From Leptasterias polaris (Eukaryota; Echinodermata; Asteroidea; Forcipulatida; Asteriidae), in contig JAZGTN010000047.1 of NCBI GenBank assembly GCA_037783415.1, positions 3,348,001-3,412,000 on the forward strand: a DNA stretch of 64,000 nucleotides, in the 5' to 3' direction. The notes beneath the pieces were generated by a model. The model was not told the DNA's origin and ran no database searches. It worked only from the letters and a program-made list of their open reading frames with translations. This document shows positions 20,377 through 31,535 of this stretch, in pieces; within the stretch, counting starts at the first letter, position 1, and the number at the start of each line of letters is the position of its first letter. The position numbers and the translations under genes were made by a program.

Positions 20377-20580
20377 ATTGAGTACAAGTGGCCGAGTGCC
20401 GAGTATTCTGATATCCAAGTACAGAGTCTAACAGCCAAGTACCAAGTACTTGGATCACCGAGTACGAGTACTATGGACCATTGAGTACACGTGTCCGAGT
20501 ACCAAGTATTCTGATAACCAAGTACAGAGTCTATAACAGCCAAGTACCAAGTACTTGGATATCTGAGTACGAGTACACTT
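20377..20580 (+). repeat. Two tandem copies of an about 103-bp AGTAC-rich unit
   Basis: Copy 1 (20377-20479) and copy 2 (20480-20580) align throughout. They share GAGTAC, GAGTATTCTGATA, CCAAGTACAGAGTCT and the palindromic CCAAGTACTTGG, with a few substitutions. The hexamers GAGTAC/GTACTC recur every 10-25 bp within a unit. Confidence 0.9.
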
Positions 20581-21330
20581 GTTATGATAACTACCTTCTA
20601 AACAATACTACATGAAATCAACTACAACTTCAATTTTACTTCTTCAAGTTCCTTATGTTTTAAACACTCCTTTAAAAGCAACGGCATCAACTTGCATTAA
20701 CTCGACAATGACAACCGTATTTTGACCGTGGTTAGCTTGAAATCGAGTCCGTATGCATTCATTGCATGTGAGTGTCGAGTACATGTTGTCAAGTATAAGT
20801 TATTTTCCAGCCCTATATCACTGTAAATTGCTGTTGTGGAAGCAAGCGTCCATAGCCGTAACCGAAGTTGGCTTCATTCGGAATCGGCCACTCAACTTCC
20901 TCATGATGCCCATTTAGGGATTCTCAATTTGTCATCAACCTTCACAATTGTACACCACACTACATACAGTCCGTCAATATCACCCAATCGTAAATATTAT
21001 CATTCAAAAGCTCCTCAGCCTCTTATTGGTCTTATAAGCTTGATTTTGTTTCTTTCCAGTTTGTTAGGGCTTAGCCGATGAACTTCGAAGACATTCCCAA
21101 CGCAAATGAAACAATCCTTGAGTGGGTAAATACGCCAAACTCCATGTTGAAAAGGAACTACGTGAGATAACAATGAACATTTTCTGTGCATGTCAAAACT
21201 ACTGACATTCGGATAATATTTCAACAATCCCAAAAAGCAACGACATTCATGCCTTTGTTTTTTAATTATAGACACATTTAAAGCCTCCCAAAAAACAATC
21301 AGGCTCGACTAAGGATTGAGTTTTTTACGG
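20581..21330. other. Unique DNA, no gene recognised
   Basis: ORFs 20836-21081 and 21015-21275 (minus) show no domain. A stray GTCGAGTACATG at about 20776 may be a remnant of the AGTAC repeat. Confidence 0.5.
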
Positions 21331-21720
21331 GAAGGCATACGTTTTGTAATCACTCTTAAAATTAATGGCAATAAAAACTTACTTTGTTAGCAGCAGCTTT
21401 CGATAGTATTAAGCATTTTGTGAATCATTTCACTTCGAAGTAATGTGGTTATGTAAACAGATATCAGTTTTTATCCCCCAAAATTTGAATCTGAGAAACA
21501 TTACTGTCAGATACGTTTCTCAGATTGTGTATTCCTATCAGGGATTATTCTTCCTGACATGTGGACATATAACTGCTCTGGGTTTTCGGCGATATCTCAA
21601 AACCGCGACCACCTTTTGAAATGAAATTTACACAGGTTAGTTTTATTGTATATATCTACATTTATGTGGGATTAAAACAATCAAACGGTTCCAAAAACCA
21701 AAGGTAAACTTTGCCTTTAA
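21331..21720 (+). mobile_element. Palindromic DNA element, second subfamily, copy 1
   Basis: Closely resembles 54153-54563 along its whole length, e.g. CACTCTTAAAATTAATGGCA, then ATAAAAACTTACTT, and TTTGAATCTGAGAAAC followed by GTTTCTCAG (a central hairpin). The right end TTTGCCTTTAA mirrors the left GAAGGCATACGT. It shares the general architecture of the GGCACTG family. Confidence 0.75.
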
Positions 21721-21884
21721 TTGGTGTCCTGAGTTGGGTGTTGTTGCTCACGTCACTCGTAATGTACAATATAAATATTACTGAAATGTCATATTTAGGC
21801 TAATATCTTCATTACTGTATACCACTAATGAAAGTATGTCAACCACAAAATTATTTTTTATTATTCTGTACCCCTGTTGATCAG

Positions 21885-22145
21885 GCCCTAAGCATCTCTG
21901 GAACATAGTCCTTTAGAGTATGCAGCACCGGCAAACAAAAATTAATGGGCACACCAGTTGCTAATCATTCACACTAACAAGTCTCCACCCTCACAGGTAC
22001 CCATTTACTCCTGGGAGATGAGAAGCAATTATGAACATGTTTCCTGAGTGGGATTAAGACCCACATTTTGATAACTCGGCCATTAAACTTCGAGTTCGAT
22101 GCAATAGAACTCTCGACCACGACATGCCACAGCGAGTAAGCCGCA
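21885..22145 (-). mobile_element. tRNA-derived SINE, minus strand, degenerate
   Basis: Carries AGTATGCAGCACCGGCA and CCATTTACTCCTGGGAGATG, matching the SINE at 6838-7115 in order. The B-box position (about 22051-22065) is decayed (GGGATTAAGACCC). ORF 21974-22183 is not a gene. Confidence 0.55.
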
Positions 22146-22383
22146 AAATGTGAGATGAGTCGCACACACACACATATCATCATCTGTCCACTTTGGTCTG
22201 GTGCCTTGTGTATACCAGTGTTGAACTCTTAATGGACAAAAGGCACCAGACTTGTTTGCCATCTCGACTCTCATGCGTTCGGGTGAATTTATGTGTCTTC
22301 CATTAAAATGAACTAGTTAGAAGTCAATCAATTTTAGAAGATTTTGTTTTTCTTTTCTTTTTTTTAGGGTTGGGGTTGGGTTT

Positions 22384-22705
22384 AGTCTCACACCTCACGT
22401 TAAAATGATGTAAAATGCAATTTTATTTGACACTCTTTCAGAGCAAATTGTGAAACATGACGTCATTGGGTACCAATAGCAAATGGGTCTGTACATTCCA
22501 CGGAGGAACTTTTGTGCCAGTCAAAGGTCAAATTCAATGCCTTTTTGATTGAATATCATCAGAATTCAGGAATGAGCTAAACAGTTCCTGTGAAGAAAAA
22601 AAACGTACAGACCACACCATTAGAAATCTGTCGTCATCGAAAGTTTTTTGGGATTTTGACACAAATTGCACTTGAAGGGCATTTTTCACCATTTTAACTA
22701 CAGAA
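22384..22705 (+). mobile_element. MITE related to 37187-37597 (opposite orientation)
   Basis: Aligns with the reverse complement of 37187-37597 over most of its length. Shared blocks include GTTAAAATGATGTAAAATGC, CATGACGTCATT, GCAAATGGGTCTGTACATTC and TTGATTGAATATCATCA. The ends are worn and no clear target-site duplication remains. Confidence 0.7.
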
Positions 22706-22931
22706 GTTCTAGAGTACTTGTAATTAGTTTTGTTTAGTTTTTTGTGTTTGTTTGTTTCTTTCTTTGTTTGTTTTGTTCCTTGGAGGGGTGTTATTTTTAA
22801 TCCACTTTCCTAGGGACTCTTTCTATTGGAAAATGAGTTGTTCGTAAAACTGAATTTGTCCTTGGAGCCCCTGTTCCAGAAAGAAAATGTCATAAAGGGA
22901 TTTGTTTTATCAGCTAGTTGTTGTTGACGGC

Positions 22932-23293
22932 TTAAAGGTATTATACAGGATTGGTAGAGCTGACAAAACAGTCGCAAACAAAGTTCATGTTTTGTGTAAT
23001 CAACCACATACATGAAATAACAAACCTGTGAAAATTTGAGCTCAATTGGTCATCGAGGTCACGAGAAAATAGTGAAAAGAGCCTTATGTGTTTTCTGTTT
23101 TTCAAACATCGAGTTTATTATCGCGCGCGATAAAAACTATTGTTTTACTCATTTCTCAGAAACGATAGCATTTTAGGCAGAAATATTTTAAGGAACCCTT
23201 TCTACCATTACTTACTTTAAATCATGTAAGTTATGTGTGAATCTGTGAACATTTGTGTTTTTCGATCTTACCAATAGTGTACAGGGCCTTTAA
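22932..23293 (+). mobile_element. Palindromic DNA element (GGCACTG family), diverged copy
   Basis: Carries the family blocks CATACATGAAATAACAAACC, TGAGCTCAATTGGTCATCGA, GTTTTACTCATTTCTCAGAA and the right end GTACAGGGCCTTTAA. The centre holds CGCGCGCGATAAAA where others have a hairpin. A similar copy lies at 30117-30430. Confidence 0.65.
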
Positions 23294-24118
23294 AATGAAT
23301 ATGTTTTTGAACTGAATATGTTGTTGTTGTTTGTTTCAATTTCTGTGTTTTGGGATTTGTTTGTTTGTTTTTTTGTGGTTTTTTGAGTTTGTTTTTTTTT
23401 TTTTTTGGGGGGGGGGGGTTTGTGGGGGTGTTTGATGGTAAGTTTTTCTGGGGTCGGCTTGTTTTGCTGTATTTCCTCAAACTGAAACGGCATAACTTGG
23501 TAATAAAGAATTGTCTCAGACAATAATACAAATTGTACTAAATAATGTATTGTGAAACGATAATGTTGTAACATACACATTGGCGTGACGTTGAGTTAAG
23601 CAAGAGGCGTGGGATATGTGCCCCCTACATTAAATAGTAGTAGCCCCGCCCCCCCAACACCACTCCCATTTAGGAAATTGAAATTATTGTGGTATTATTA
23701 TACAATAATAGGCTTGTGAACCGTTCGGAAAACCGGCGCACACTCCTGCATCAATAAAGAACCAAGTTTCACCACTGAACGCAGAGTTGTAGAACCCAAA
23801 TTTGTCCCATTGTGTGCCTCGCAATTCCTGCCAATATTTCCTTTCCTCTTGAGCTTTAACTTGGTGTAGTTACCTCTGCCAAAATGAAGAGTTTGGACAA
23901 GACAAAAACCAGCAGTCCAATTATCGAGTCTGGGGGATTAAGCGCGTAACGGTCAACCGGTGCTTTGAGAGTAGAGCGACCCGTCTCGCACCTCGGCTAC
24001 ACCGACTAAACCCAACCAACCGAAGCTCTTGCATAACAAACGGTGTCAGACACCAAGTCATGCAAATTAACTACAGCGGTTAACAGTAACGTGTGTGTGT
24101 GTTTTCTGTCTCACCTAG
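23294..24118. other. Unique DNA with T/G low-complexity block 23315-23420
   Basis: Includes TTTG repeats, 16 T (23391-23406) and 12 G (23407-23418), which give proline/lysine-rich chance ORFs on the minus strand. The stretch 23880-24050 is richer in CpG. A GT run at about 24090-24102 precedes the candidate exon. Confidence 0.5.
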
Positions 24119-24230
24119 ATGTTTTCCAGCCAGAAACTTTGGATGTTTACCAGTATCTCTACTAAGAAAAACTTGAACATGTGACTGGTGTTTGAAAACT
24201 TTTGCTCAAGATGCGGACGCTGAAGTTCAG
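24119..24230 (+). CDS. Candidate 5' exon: acceptor, short leader, ATG, consensus donor
   Basis: A GT run and pyrimidine tract end in TTTTCTGTCTCACCTAG, a good 3' splice site at 24118. 112 bp later comes TTCAG|GTGAGA, a good 5' splice site at 24230/24231. The last ATG (24211) gives six codons plus two bases (MRTLKF). Earlier ATGs lead to short upstream ORFs that stop within the exon. If real, it would be mostly 5' untranslated sequence with the start of translation at its 3' end. No family is recognisable from six residues. Support is from splice signals only. Confidence 0.25.
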
Positions 24231-25963
24231 GTGAGAAATTTTGGAAAGTTTGAGGTGGTTTTAACGACGCGTCGATTTCACTAGATTTACCGTCAGTGAC
24301 ACTTCCTTTTTTATCGACTCTATCTCAAAGTCAAACTCTATCTCAAAAGTAAGCTAGTTTTTGCAAAGATTTTTGAAAGGCTAAACGATGATAGGGTAGC
24401 ATTAATGTTAACCATGGTGTAGGAAGTTTACTTTTTGTACCGTCGTTAAAAATTCAAGAGGTTTTGAGATTCGGACGCCATCTTCGAAAACGTCACTAAT
24501 TTGCCTATCACCAAGGACATGTCATGTCGCATAAGTGTATCGTCTTGTGTGTATATCTTAGTCATGTACTGATAGCACGTAGTTAGGAAATCAATAAACA
24601 AATAATAAACCACAAGGGAAACTGACTGGGTAATTTTTTTTAAAATGATTTTGGGTCGAAATCAATAAACGGAAGCCATGTTTTTTGGTCAAGGCAGGAA
24701 AAACACTTTAAATACTTTCAGCAAATTGCCGATAAATGATTAGCAAATTGGCGCCTGTAGAGCGATGGCGAATACAGCGCGAGGCCACCATACGGAACGG
24801 GCTTACTTCATGCTGAAAATTAACCCATGTTCCCCCGCCTACCCACTCATCGAAAGCAACCGGGCCTTTTCAGCCCGACGTGGCACTCCCGGCATGGTCA
24901 GCGCTAATGGAGCTCATCGGAAGGGGCCAATACCATAATTTATGTTAGAGATCACTAGCGACGTTGCATGGTTGTTGGGCAACAATTCTTCTTGTTGGAA
25001 TAATTTATGTGACACGATTATGTATAGCATGACCTTCCGTCCTATAAAAGCATTCATAGATCAATCACCAATAGGCCTACCTTGATTTGTTGTTGGTTTT
25101 TATTAATATTAATTCTGCGGTGCCAACCCATCTACTTAGTAAAGAAAAGTGGACAGCCCGCAATAATTGTATAGAGGAGTTTGCCTTCTGCCTGTGGTTT
25201 TTCGTGTTGGTTTGCTCTGAGCAGAAAGCAAAGTATCAAAAGCGAAATAGCTACCCCACCCAAAAAAAACAAAAAAAAAAAAACAAAAAAAAAAAAAAAA
25301 AACATATCCAAAACAACCTAGTTCTGAGTCGTAGCCTGATGCTGGAGTCTTTTTCCAGTGTTAAACATGATTATTATTCCAGCCAATCAGTGTAAAAGAA
25401 AAAAATACACAAATAGGCCTATTTCCCCTTAAGTTTATTTTCATGTTCTCTCTTTCATTTTTACCTCAACCACAAATATATATTTTTGTAGGAAACTCTA
25501 GTACTGTGAAGACAACTTCACAAAATGGCTAACAAAAAAATAACTCCGCTGTTTCAATGTGTCCTTGAGAGTAGTTCGCGAAATCAAAGACCGAGACAAG
25601 CTATTCATATTGCCATGTTGTTTACTTGTGCATCACAAAACTGGTGCCTTTCTCTTCTCCCGACTCTGACAGGAAATGTTCCATGTTGAAGTTAGAGTCC
25701 AGACTTCTGGTTTTCAAAACCCAAATGGTGAATGACCTTAGATTCATGACTCAATTTGTTCTGTTCTGGTTTTACCTTTTTTTCTTTTGCCCTTCTTTTT
25801 TTCCTTTTTTTCTGTCTGTATTTGACTGTTAATCCAAAACATCCTTGACAAAACTCAATGTTATATTTTGTTTCTTTACAGCCTATCTATTGGGTGGAGA
25901 ATCAAACATATTTTCCAAATACCAATGCACGTATATTTGAGTTCATCCCCCCCCCCCCTCCCA
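24231..25963. other. Unique DNA; poly-A block 25262-25302, poly-C 25947-25958
   Basis: Two TAGGCCTA palindromes occur (25072-25079, 25414-25421). ORF 25087-25395 contains the poly-A run (lysine-rich) and is chance. A TTTTGTTTCTTTACAG acceptor-like site at about 25880 is followed by a short open frame but has no donor. Confidence 0.5.
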
Positions 25964-26025
25964 ATTAATTAAAATTTTATTTATTTATTTTAATTATTTG
26001 TATTTAACATCTTCGGACGAAAAAA
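25964..26025 (-). mobile_element. Retroposon 3' tail, minus strand
   Basis: On the minus strand TTTCGTCCGAAGATGTTAAA is followed by A/T tandem tail (AATAAATAAATAAA). The same motif occurs at 9375-9411 and 33553-33595. Confidence 0.5.
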
Positions 26026-27203
26026 AACATCTTGAACCAGAAGTAATACAAAAGGATTAGTACAGAAGTTTTCAAAAAGTTTTCAAAAAGTTGTATCTTC
26101 CACAAGCCCCCGGTCATACAAATATAAAATTAAGTACAATGCAATTTGGCAGTATTCCTATTTTCCTATTCAAAGTTCTATTAGTAATTACAGTGTCTTT
26201 ACATGTTCCTTTAACTTTTTTTCCGGTGTTTTTGGGAGTGCATCTTTGATTATGTTATGCCATGGCCAAGCATTTTCAAAAAAGAAACAATTTTTCTTGT
26301 AGGACAAAAACATGATGTTGGACAGAAAGAACCACCGCAATCGAAATTCAGCTTCAAATGATTTTTCGGAATCCGTTTGCCACAGTCTTTTGTTGTATTC
26401 GCAGTATCAATAATCTGGGTGAAACCCGGCTGAGTGAAGTGATGCCTAGTATTATTTGTCAGTAGTTACCCCCAAATTGGCAAATCCATTTAACTCGACC
26501 GAGGTGCAGTAGATGTCATTGATCGCAAAGGTTACCCTCGACCATGGCACCAGTCGATGCGACATGCAGACTTTAAGCAAAACGCCACGCTGTTCACCTA
26601 TCTCTGACTTCGGGTTCAGTCACTTTAGCTCGAGTTCTGTGTCTACCCCAACTCTGTTTTTGTTCTACGGAATTGATTGTCAAACCAGAATGCTGGCGTG
26701 TGGTACATTGTTCCAATAACAAAATAAGGTAATAACATCTTTGCCATTTCATTTTGGGGATTAACTTTATGACAAAAATAGTATTAGCTTGCACGGGGTG
26801 TAATCACTAGTTGTACTTTTTTTTTCTCGAGTTAATGAAGTGAACGTTTTGACTGGACTCCTTTCCACAAAGAGATTAAAACGAATCCTGGCTTTTATTG
26901 AACAGAGTAAGTTACGTGAAGCATAACAAAGTGTTCCGCTTAGTTAAATCTTCACAAAATTTGTTTTGGGATTAAAAGTTCGATGTTAATGTGAATCAGT
27001 GAAGGTAGACATTGACGAAAATGTCTATAGAAAAAAATTGAAATGATATCCGAACGTTCTATGCTATTCAATGTGACTTCAAAAAGACAGGTTGATTTTG
27101 TCAATAAAGAAAAACAAATTGTGGCTCTCATTGATATTAACCAGACACTTTATGTCAAAACTGCGAATTTTGTTTGCTCATAAAATAGGTGGGCGGAAGA
27201 GCT
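26026..27203. other. Unique DNA, no gene recognised
   Basis: ORFs 26513-26719 and 26594-26794 (minus) overlap and show nothing recognisable. A direct repeat GTTTTCAAAAAGTTTTCAAA lies at about 26070-26092. Confidence 0.5.
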
Positions 27204-27630
27204 TTTAAATAACACCTACTAGGACCGACAATTTCAGTATTCCTTTGGTAATTACTCCACAAGTTATAGACCATAAAAACTTACTTGGTAAAAAACACTG
27301 GAGAGCTGCTGATATTATAAAACATTATAAACAACCCATTTAAAGTAATGTAGTTCTATTTATAGAGAAAGGTGGTAATTTCCAACACAAAGTTTGAATC
27401 TGAGTAAGGCTTCAGGCATGCAGCCTTTCTCAGTCATCTACATGTACATGCACACAATTCTATGTAACGAGGGTGTTTTTTCTTTCATTATTTTCTTGCA
27501 ACTTCGATGACCAATTGAGCCCAATTTTTCACAGTATTTTTATGTTGTGCATATGTTGGGATACACCAAGTGGGAATACTGATCTTTTTCAATTACCAAA
27601 GGTATACCCTGCCTTGAATAGGTGTTTAAA
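27204..27630 (-). mobile_element. Palindromic DNA element (GGCACTG family), minus orientation
   Basis: Reverse-oriented relative of 9077-9710. It carries ACTTGGTAAAAAACACTGGA, GCTTCAGGCATGCAGCC (central hairpin), TTTCTTGCAACTTCGATGAC and CATATGTTGGGATACACCAA, in the same order as 32952-33333. It ends in CCCTGCCTTGAATAGGTG. Confidence 0.75.
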
Positions 27631-27929
27631 AAAGGTTTGAGACATCAAAGCACATTAATATTCAGGCTGTTGTTTCGATTGTCGTCACTTTAAAAACCGT
27701 TTCACGATTCCTGAAAACTGTCTGGTTTTGGCGTGGGGTGTCAAAATTAGACAGAACTTCAACAGCCAAGAACAAGTCTATGTTCCTTTTACATACAGTG
27801 CCTAGAGCAGAAAGTATTGCTAAATAAAATAGATTATAGATTTAGCAAGGAAACTAATCACAAACAGCACACATGAAGGGGTATATTTGCTGCTATAATT
27901 TGTTCAGCTACAAGCAGTTTAGATTTGTG

Positions 27930-28124
27930 CTTAGCTCTCTGCCCAGTTTTAGACAAGCAGAAAAAAATTGCATCACAATTATCTGCTAAGCAGAAGTAAG
28001 CAGGACACCAGTCACAAGTTGTACATGTGACATGGTAGTGTGGCTGGTAACCTTATTCTGGTAAGCATGATTTGGTTATGCTTAGCTTCTTTTTGTGCTT
28101 AAGCAGCTGTATGAAATTGGACCC
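27930..28124 (-). mobile_element. MITE-like element ('ATTTCATAGAG' family), minus orientation
   Basis: Reverse-oriented relative of 9871-10059. Shared segments include GGACACCAGTCACAAGTTGT, GGCTGGTAACCTTATTCTGG and the end GCTTAAGCAGCTGTATGAAA, then TTGGACCC. The distal end is worn. Confidence 0.65.
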
Positions 28125-30116
28125 TGAACTCGTGTGCCGAAGCAGCTCTTACAAACGTAGTTATAAATTTTGCATAATCATGTACGGTAACAATCGTGTT
28201 CCCTGAGTGTGCAATTTCCTACTCTAATCGAAATGAATATTTCCTTACAGTTACACCCAAACTTCCCTCGTGAGCCTTTGCCAAAAAAAAAACCCGATAC
28301 CTTACAAGCCAAGATTCCTCAAGCGACACCGTCTTCCCGAAGATGGGTTTAAAAAAATGTACCATTAAAAAAAAAAGGGACGAGGGAACTTAATGCCTCG
28401 TAAATGAAGTCGAAATCCATCGTTCGTGAAGTCAGAAAAACAAGAAACGTCATTAATTACAGGAGGGGATTTAAAGAGTTAAGCGTGACTCCGGGCGACG
28501 CGGGGTAGGGGACCTAATCCATGCAAAACACACGCCGTCCATCGCCGCTTTATTCACCCCTTGCGAGCCTCACCCACAGGGAGCCAGTCCTCGGTGAAGC
28601 GGGGTTTTTTTTCTCTCTCTCTCTCTTTTATGTATTGTACACTTGAGCGGTGATGGGACGAGCGTTCTGGTTTTTAATGACTACAGGCATGCAAAATTGA
28701 CTTGGGATCTGTAATCCCTTGTTCAATTCCCCAACTTGAGTGTCCAGGGATTTGGGCCTCTGCTTACACCAGCCACTCGACTCATTTTAAAAACTAGTTA
28801 TCAGATTCGCAAGCCGGCCGTCATCAATCTTAGTGGGTTGCATGCAATATGTCCACTGAGGTTGACAATACACGCTTCGTGTGTTTGCGAAGTACGTCTG
28901 CGTCGTGACGGTTGGACCGCAGCGATATCGTGCAACTCCCCGTGAAAATGACCAATTTCTCGGCCATTTGAACTGGGTAATCTCCGGTGGGTGTTTGGCA
29001 CGCGAGGTTCCGGGAGAAGAAGTCGTCGTGAGTACCGAGAGAGCTCTCGTTTGAACTAAATCAACATGATTGAGAAATTGAAAAATGTCACCGAGAAAAT
29101 TGATTGTTTTTTATTGCCCTCCACACAATGTACATGGATTAATGTCAAACATGAAAAAAATATATAAACCTGCCAAAAGACGGGCATTTAGCATCACGTC
29201 TAAGGATTATGAGAAATAGAAATCGTGATTAGACTAAAACAGTTTAGTCAGAATCTAATTTTAAACAAATTGTTTTGACAGCCAAACCGCACCGGCTCCT
29301 ATATTTTCTGAAATGTTGTAAGCCCAAATAATTTGCTCAAATAAACAAAGTTTTTGTTATGCAAAGTCTTTGTTGATAGGCTATCTTTGCTGACTTATAA
29401 CTTATCTAACTTCCCCAGTTTATTTTAATAAACTATTAAAGAAACTTAAAAGTTTCCCTAAAACTATAGGCCTACAACAACTCAAAAACTTTCGAAAACT
29501 AATCTCCTGTCTCCAACTTTACCTCGTCTAAAAGTCCCTCCACTTGAAGATGCGATTTGCGACTGATGTGTCGTACTTCAAAGTTAGACGATGACTTCGT
29601 CTGTCGTGGCACCAAAGACAAGTCTGTATTTTAGCCTCTCTGCTCGGTCATGTTGGGTGGGGTGGAACGAAAAAACAAGATGGCGCCTTCCAATCCCTAG
29701 ATATATTTTACATGGTTACCCTACGTGGTTCATTCACGCCTATTTTAGTCTAACATTGTAAGGTTGATAATGAAATAAATGGGTCCCTAGTGCGCAGTGA
29801 TCAATGAAGTCCAAACATTGAAACATCGCATGTTTTTTCTTCTTTGTGTTCCCCAGTTTGTTCACCCGTCATTTTTTTTCGTTTAGTTTTTTTTGTGTCC
29901 GTTATTGTCTGTTCTTTTCCTGTATTATTACATATTTTCCTCTTTTTCACATTTATTGGGTCTAAGCAAAGGCGTGTATAAAGTTAGTCCCTACCTCCTC
30001 TCCCCCCCCCCCCCCCTCCCCCCGCCCCATTCACTCCTGTAGCACGCAGAGGACATAAAATGATTAGCCTAAGCATATTTTACAGCCCCGGACTCGTTTG
30101 TGATCATCAAACCTTG
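28125..30116. other. Unique DNA; (CT)n at 28613-28627, poly-C 30002-30016
   Basis: GC-richer between about 28450 and 28610. The ORF pair 28736-28945 / 28801-29001 (minus) is overlapping and unrecognised. One TAGGCCTA at 29467-29474. Confidence 0.5.
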
Positions 30117-30430
30117 CTTAAAGGGTGTGTACAACGTTGGTAATTGCCAAAGACCTGTATCCGCACTTGATGTGACATAACATATACATGAAATGACAAA
30201 CCTTGGAAATGTTAAGCTCAATCGGTCTTCGGAGTCATGAGAAAACAGTGAAAAAACCTATTATATGTTTTAACTTTTTTATCAAACATCGGATTTTATC
30301 CTGCGTGATAAAAGACTTTTGTTTTACTCATTTCCTAAAAACTATGGCATTTCAAGCAAAACTGTTTCAAGGAAAATTCACCCCAAAGAAAAAAATGTCA
30401 TTCCGAAAAGATTCTTCAAAAATGTAACCA
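30117..30430 (+). mobile_element. Palindromic DNA element (GGCACTG family), partial
   Basis: Aligns with 22932-23293: TTGGTAATTGCCAAAGACCT, CATATACATGAAATGACAAA, AAGCTCAATCGGTC, ATAAAAGACTTTTGTTTTAC. The left end CTTAAAGGGTGTG is visible; the right end is not clear. ORF 30203-30427 is a by-product. Confidence 0.65.
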
Positions 30431-30959
30431 CAACAAGTTCGCTTGTTATTCAATAATCCCTTAGGGTACGAGTTCAGTGGCAGAGTTGAACAATTTATCA
30501 GGCCAGCATTGTCAAATTATGCCAAAGGTTTCAATTTGGAGTCATGGAAATTTGGCTTCAACCCAAATGCAAACCCGAACGGGCCAAAGTATTTGCTATC
30601 TGAAACTGCCTGCATTTCCATTGACAACTATCGTTGTAGCCGTTTCATACATTACATAGCTCTCGATTTATTTTCACGTGAATAGTGAGCCAGTTTCTAG
30701 GTTGTCATCCATGGTATTCTTATACAGTTCCTAAAGCAGTTCCCGGTTCGATTTTGGTATCATCTCACGCGTGATTCCACAACCAGCTCACGATTGCTGT
30801 ATTATTTTCCGTGAATAAAGAACTGACTTTGTGGCACGCCGCTGTACTCACTAAACATGGGGATATCCACGTCTAAAGCCCGGTTCCTTTTTGAACCGAT
30901 TCCCCTAGGATAAGGGGGCTTCAAAGGTAAAAACTACGAATACTGTATTTTATTTGCTT
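30431..30959. other. Unique DNA, no gene recognised
   Basis: ORFs 30443-30685 and 30477-30659 overlap in different frames and show no domain. Confidence 0.5.
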
Positions 30960-31290
30960 CGTTATCTTTCATTGTTACGTATAATTACGTATAATCAAGT
31001 CATTTTTACGGTGATTTACGGTCTCGTATATTATACGGTCAGCAAGATTATACCGTAACACTAACAGATATCAGTATTAAAAGTAACGAAACGGTATTCG
31101 ATGTTTTGTCAGTTCTATTTGCCCAGCTATTGTGGTGAAAAAAACTTACGGATTATGTCCGTATTAACGGTGCATTTTTAAAACTTTACCGGAAGGTTGT
31201 TACGGTTTTGATGCTGCCACGTAAATCCACGTAAATTACGAGTGTGTGCAGAGAGGTTGTTCTGAAGACACATTTTACGGTTTGTCAAAA
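30960..31290. repeat. TACGG/CCGTA-rich degenerate repeat
   Basis: The pentamers TACGG, ACGGT and CCGTA occur more than ten times in about 330 bp (e.g. TTTTTACGGTGATTTACGGT, TTACGGATTATGTCCGTATT, GTTGTTACGGTTTTG), against a background where CpG-containing pentamers are sparse. It has no fixed period and may be a decayed element. Confidence 0.55.
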
Positions 31291-31309
31291 TTACACTCTG
31301 AAAATTCAC

Positions 31310-31535
31310 GTGTCAGAATTGACATGGACTTCTGGTGTGGCCTGACCCCTTTCTCGGTCAGAAGATCCTGAATCTGTGTCAAAATGACCCAGAAATGGGT
31401 CTATTTGACGCAGAAACTTAACAACAAGCAGATATTTGTAAACCAGTTTTCGGGTCAACTTGACCCGGAAATGGTTCAGGCTTCCTTTGACCTGGAATCC
31501 GGGTCAGTTCTGACCCGGAAGTAATTCAGAGGGTA
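31310..31535. repeat. GGGTCA/TGACCC-rich repeat, locus 2
   Basis: Contains TTCGGGTCAACTTGACCCGG and ATCCGGGTCAGTTCTGACCC, short inverted pairs separated by five to six bases, as at 18533 and 35445. It follows directly on the ACGG-rich block, and both may belong to one old element. Confidence 0.55.
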
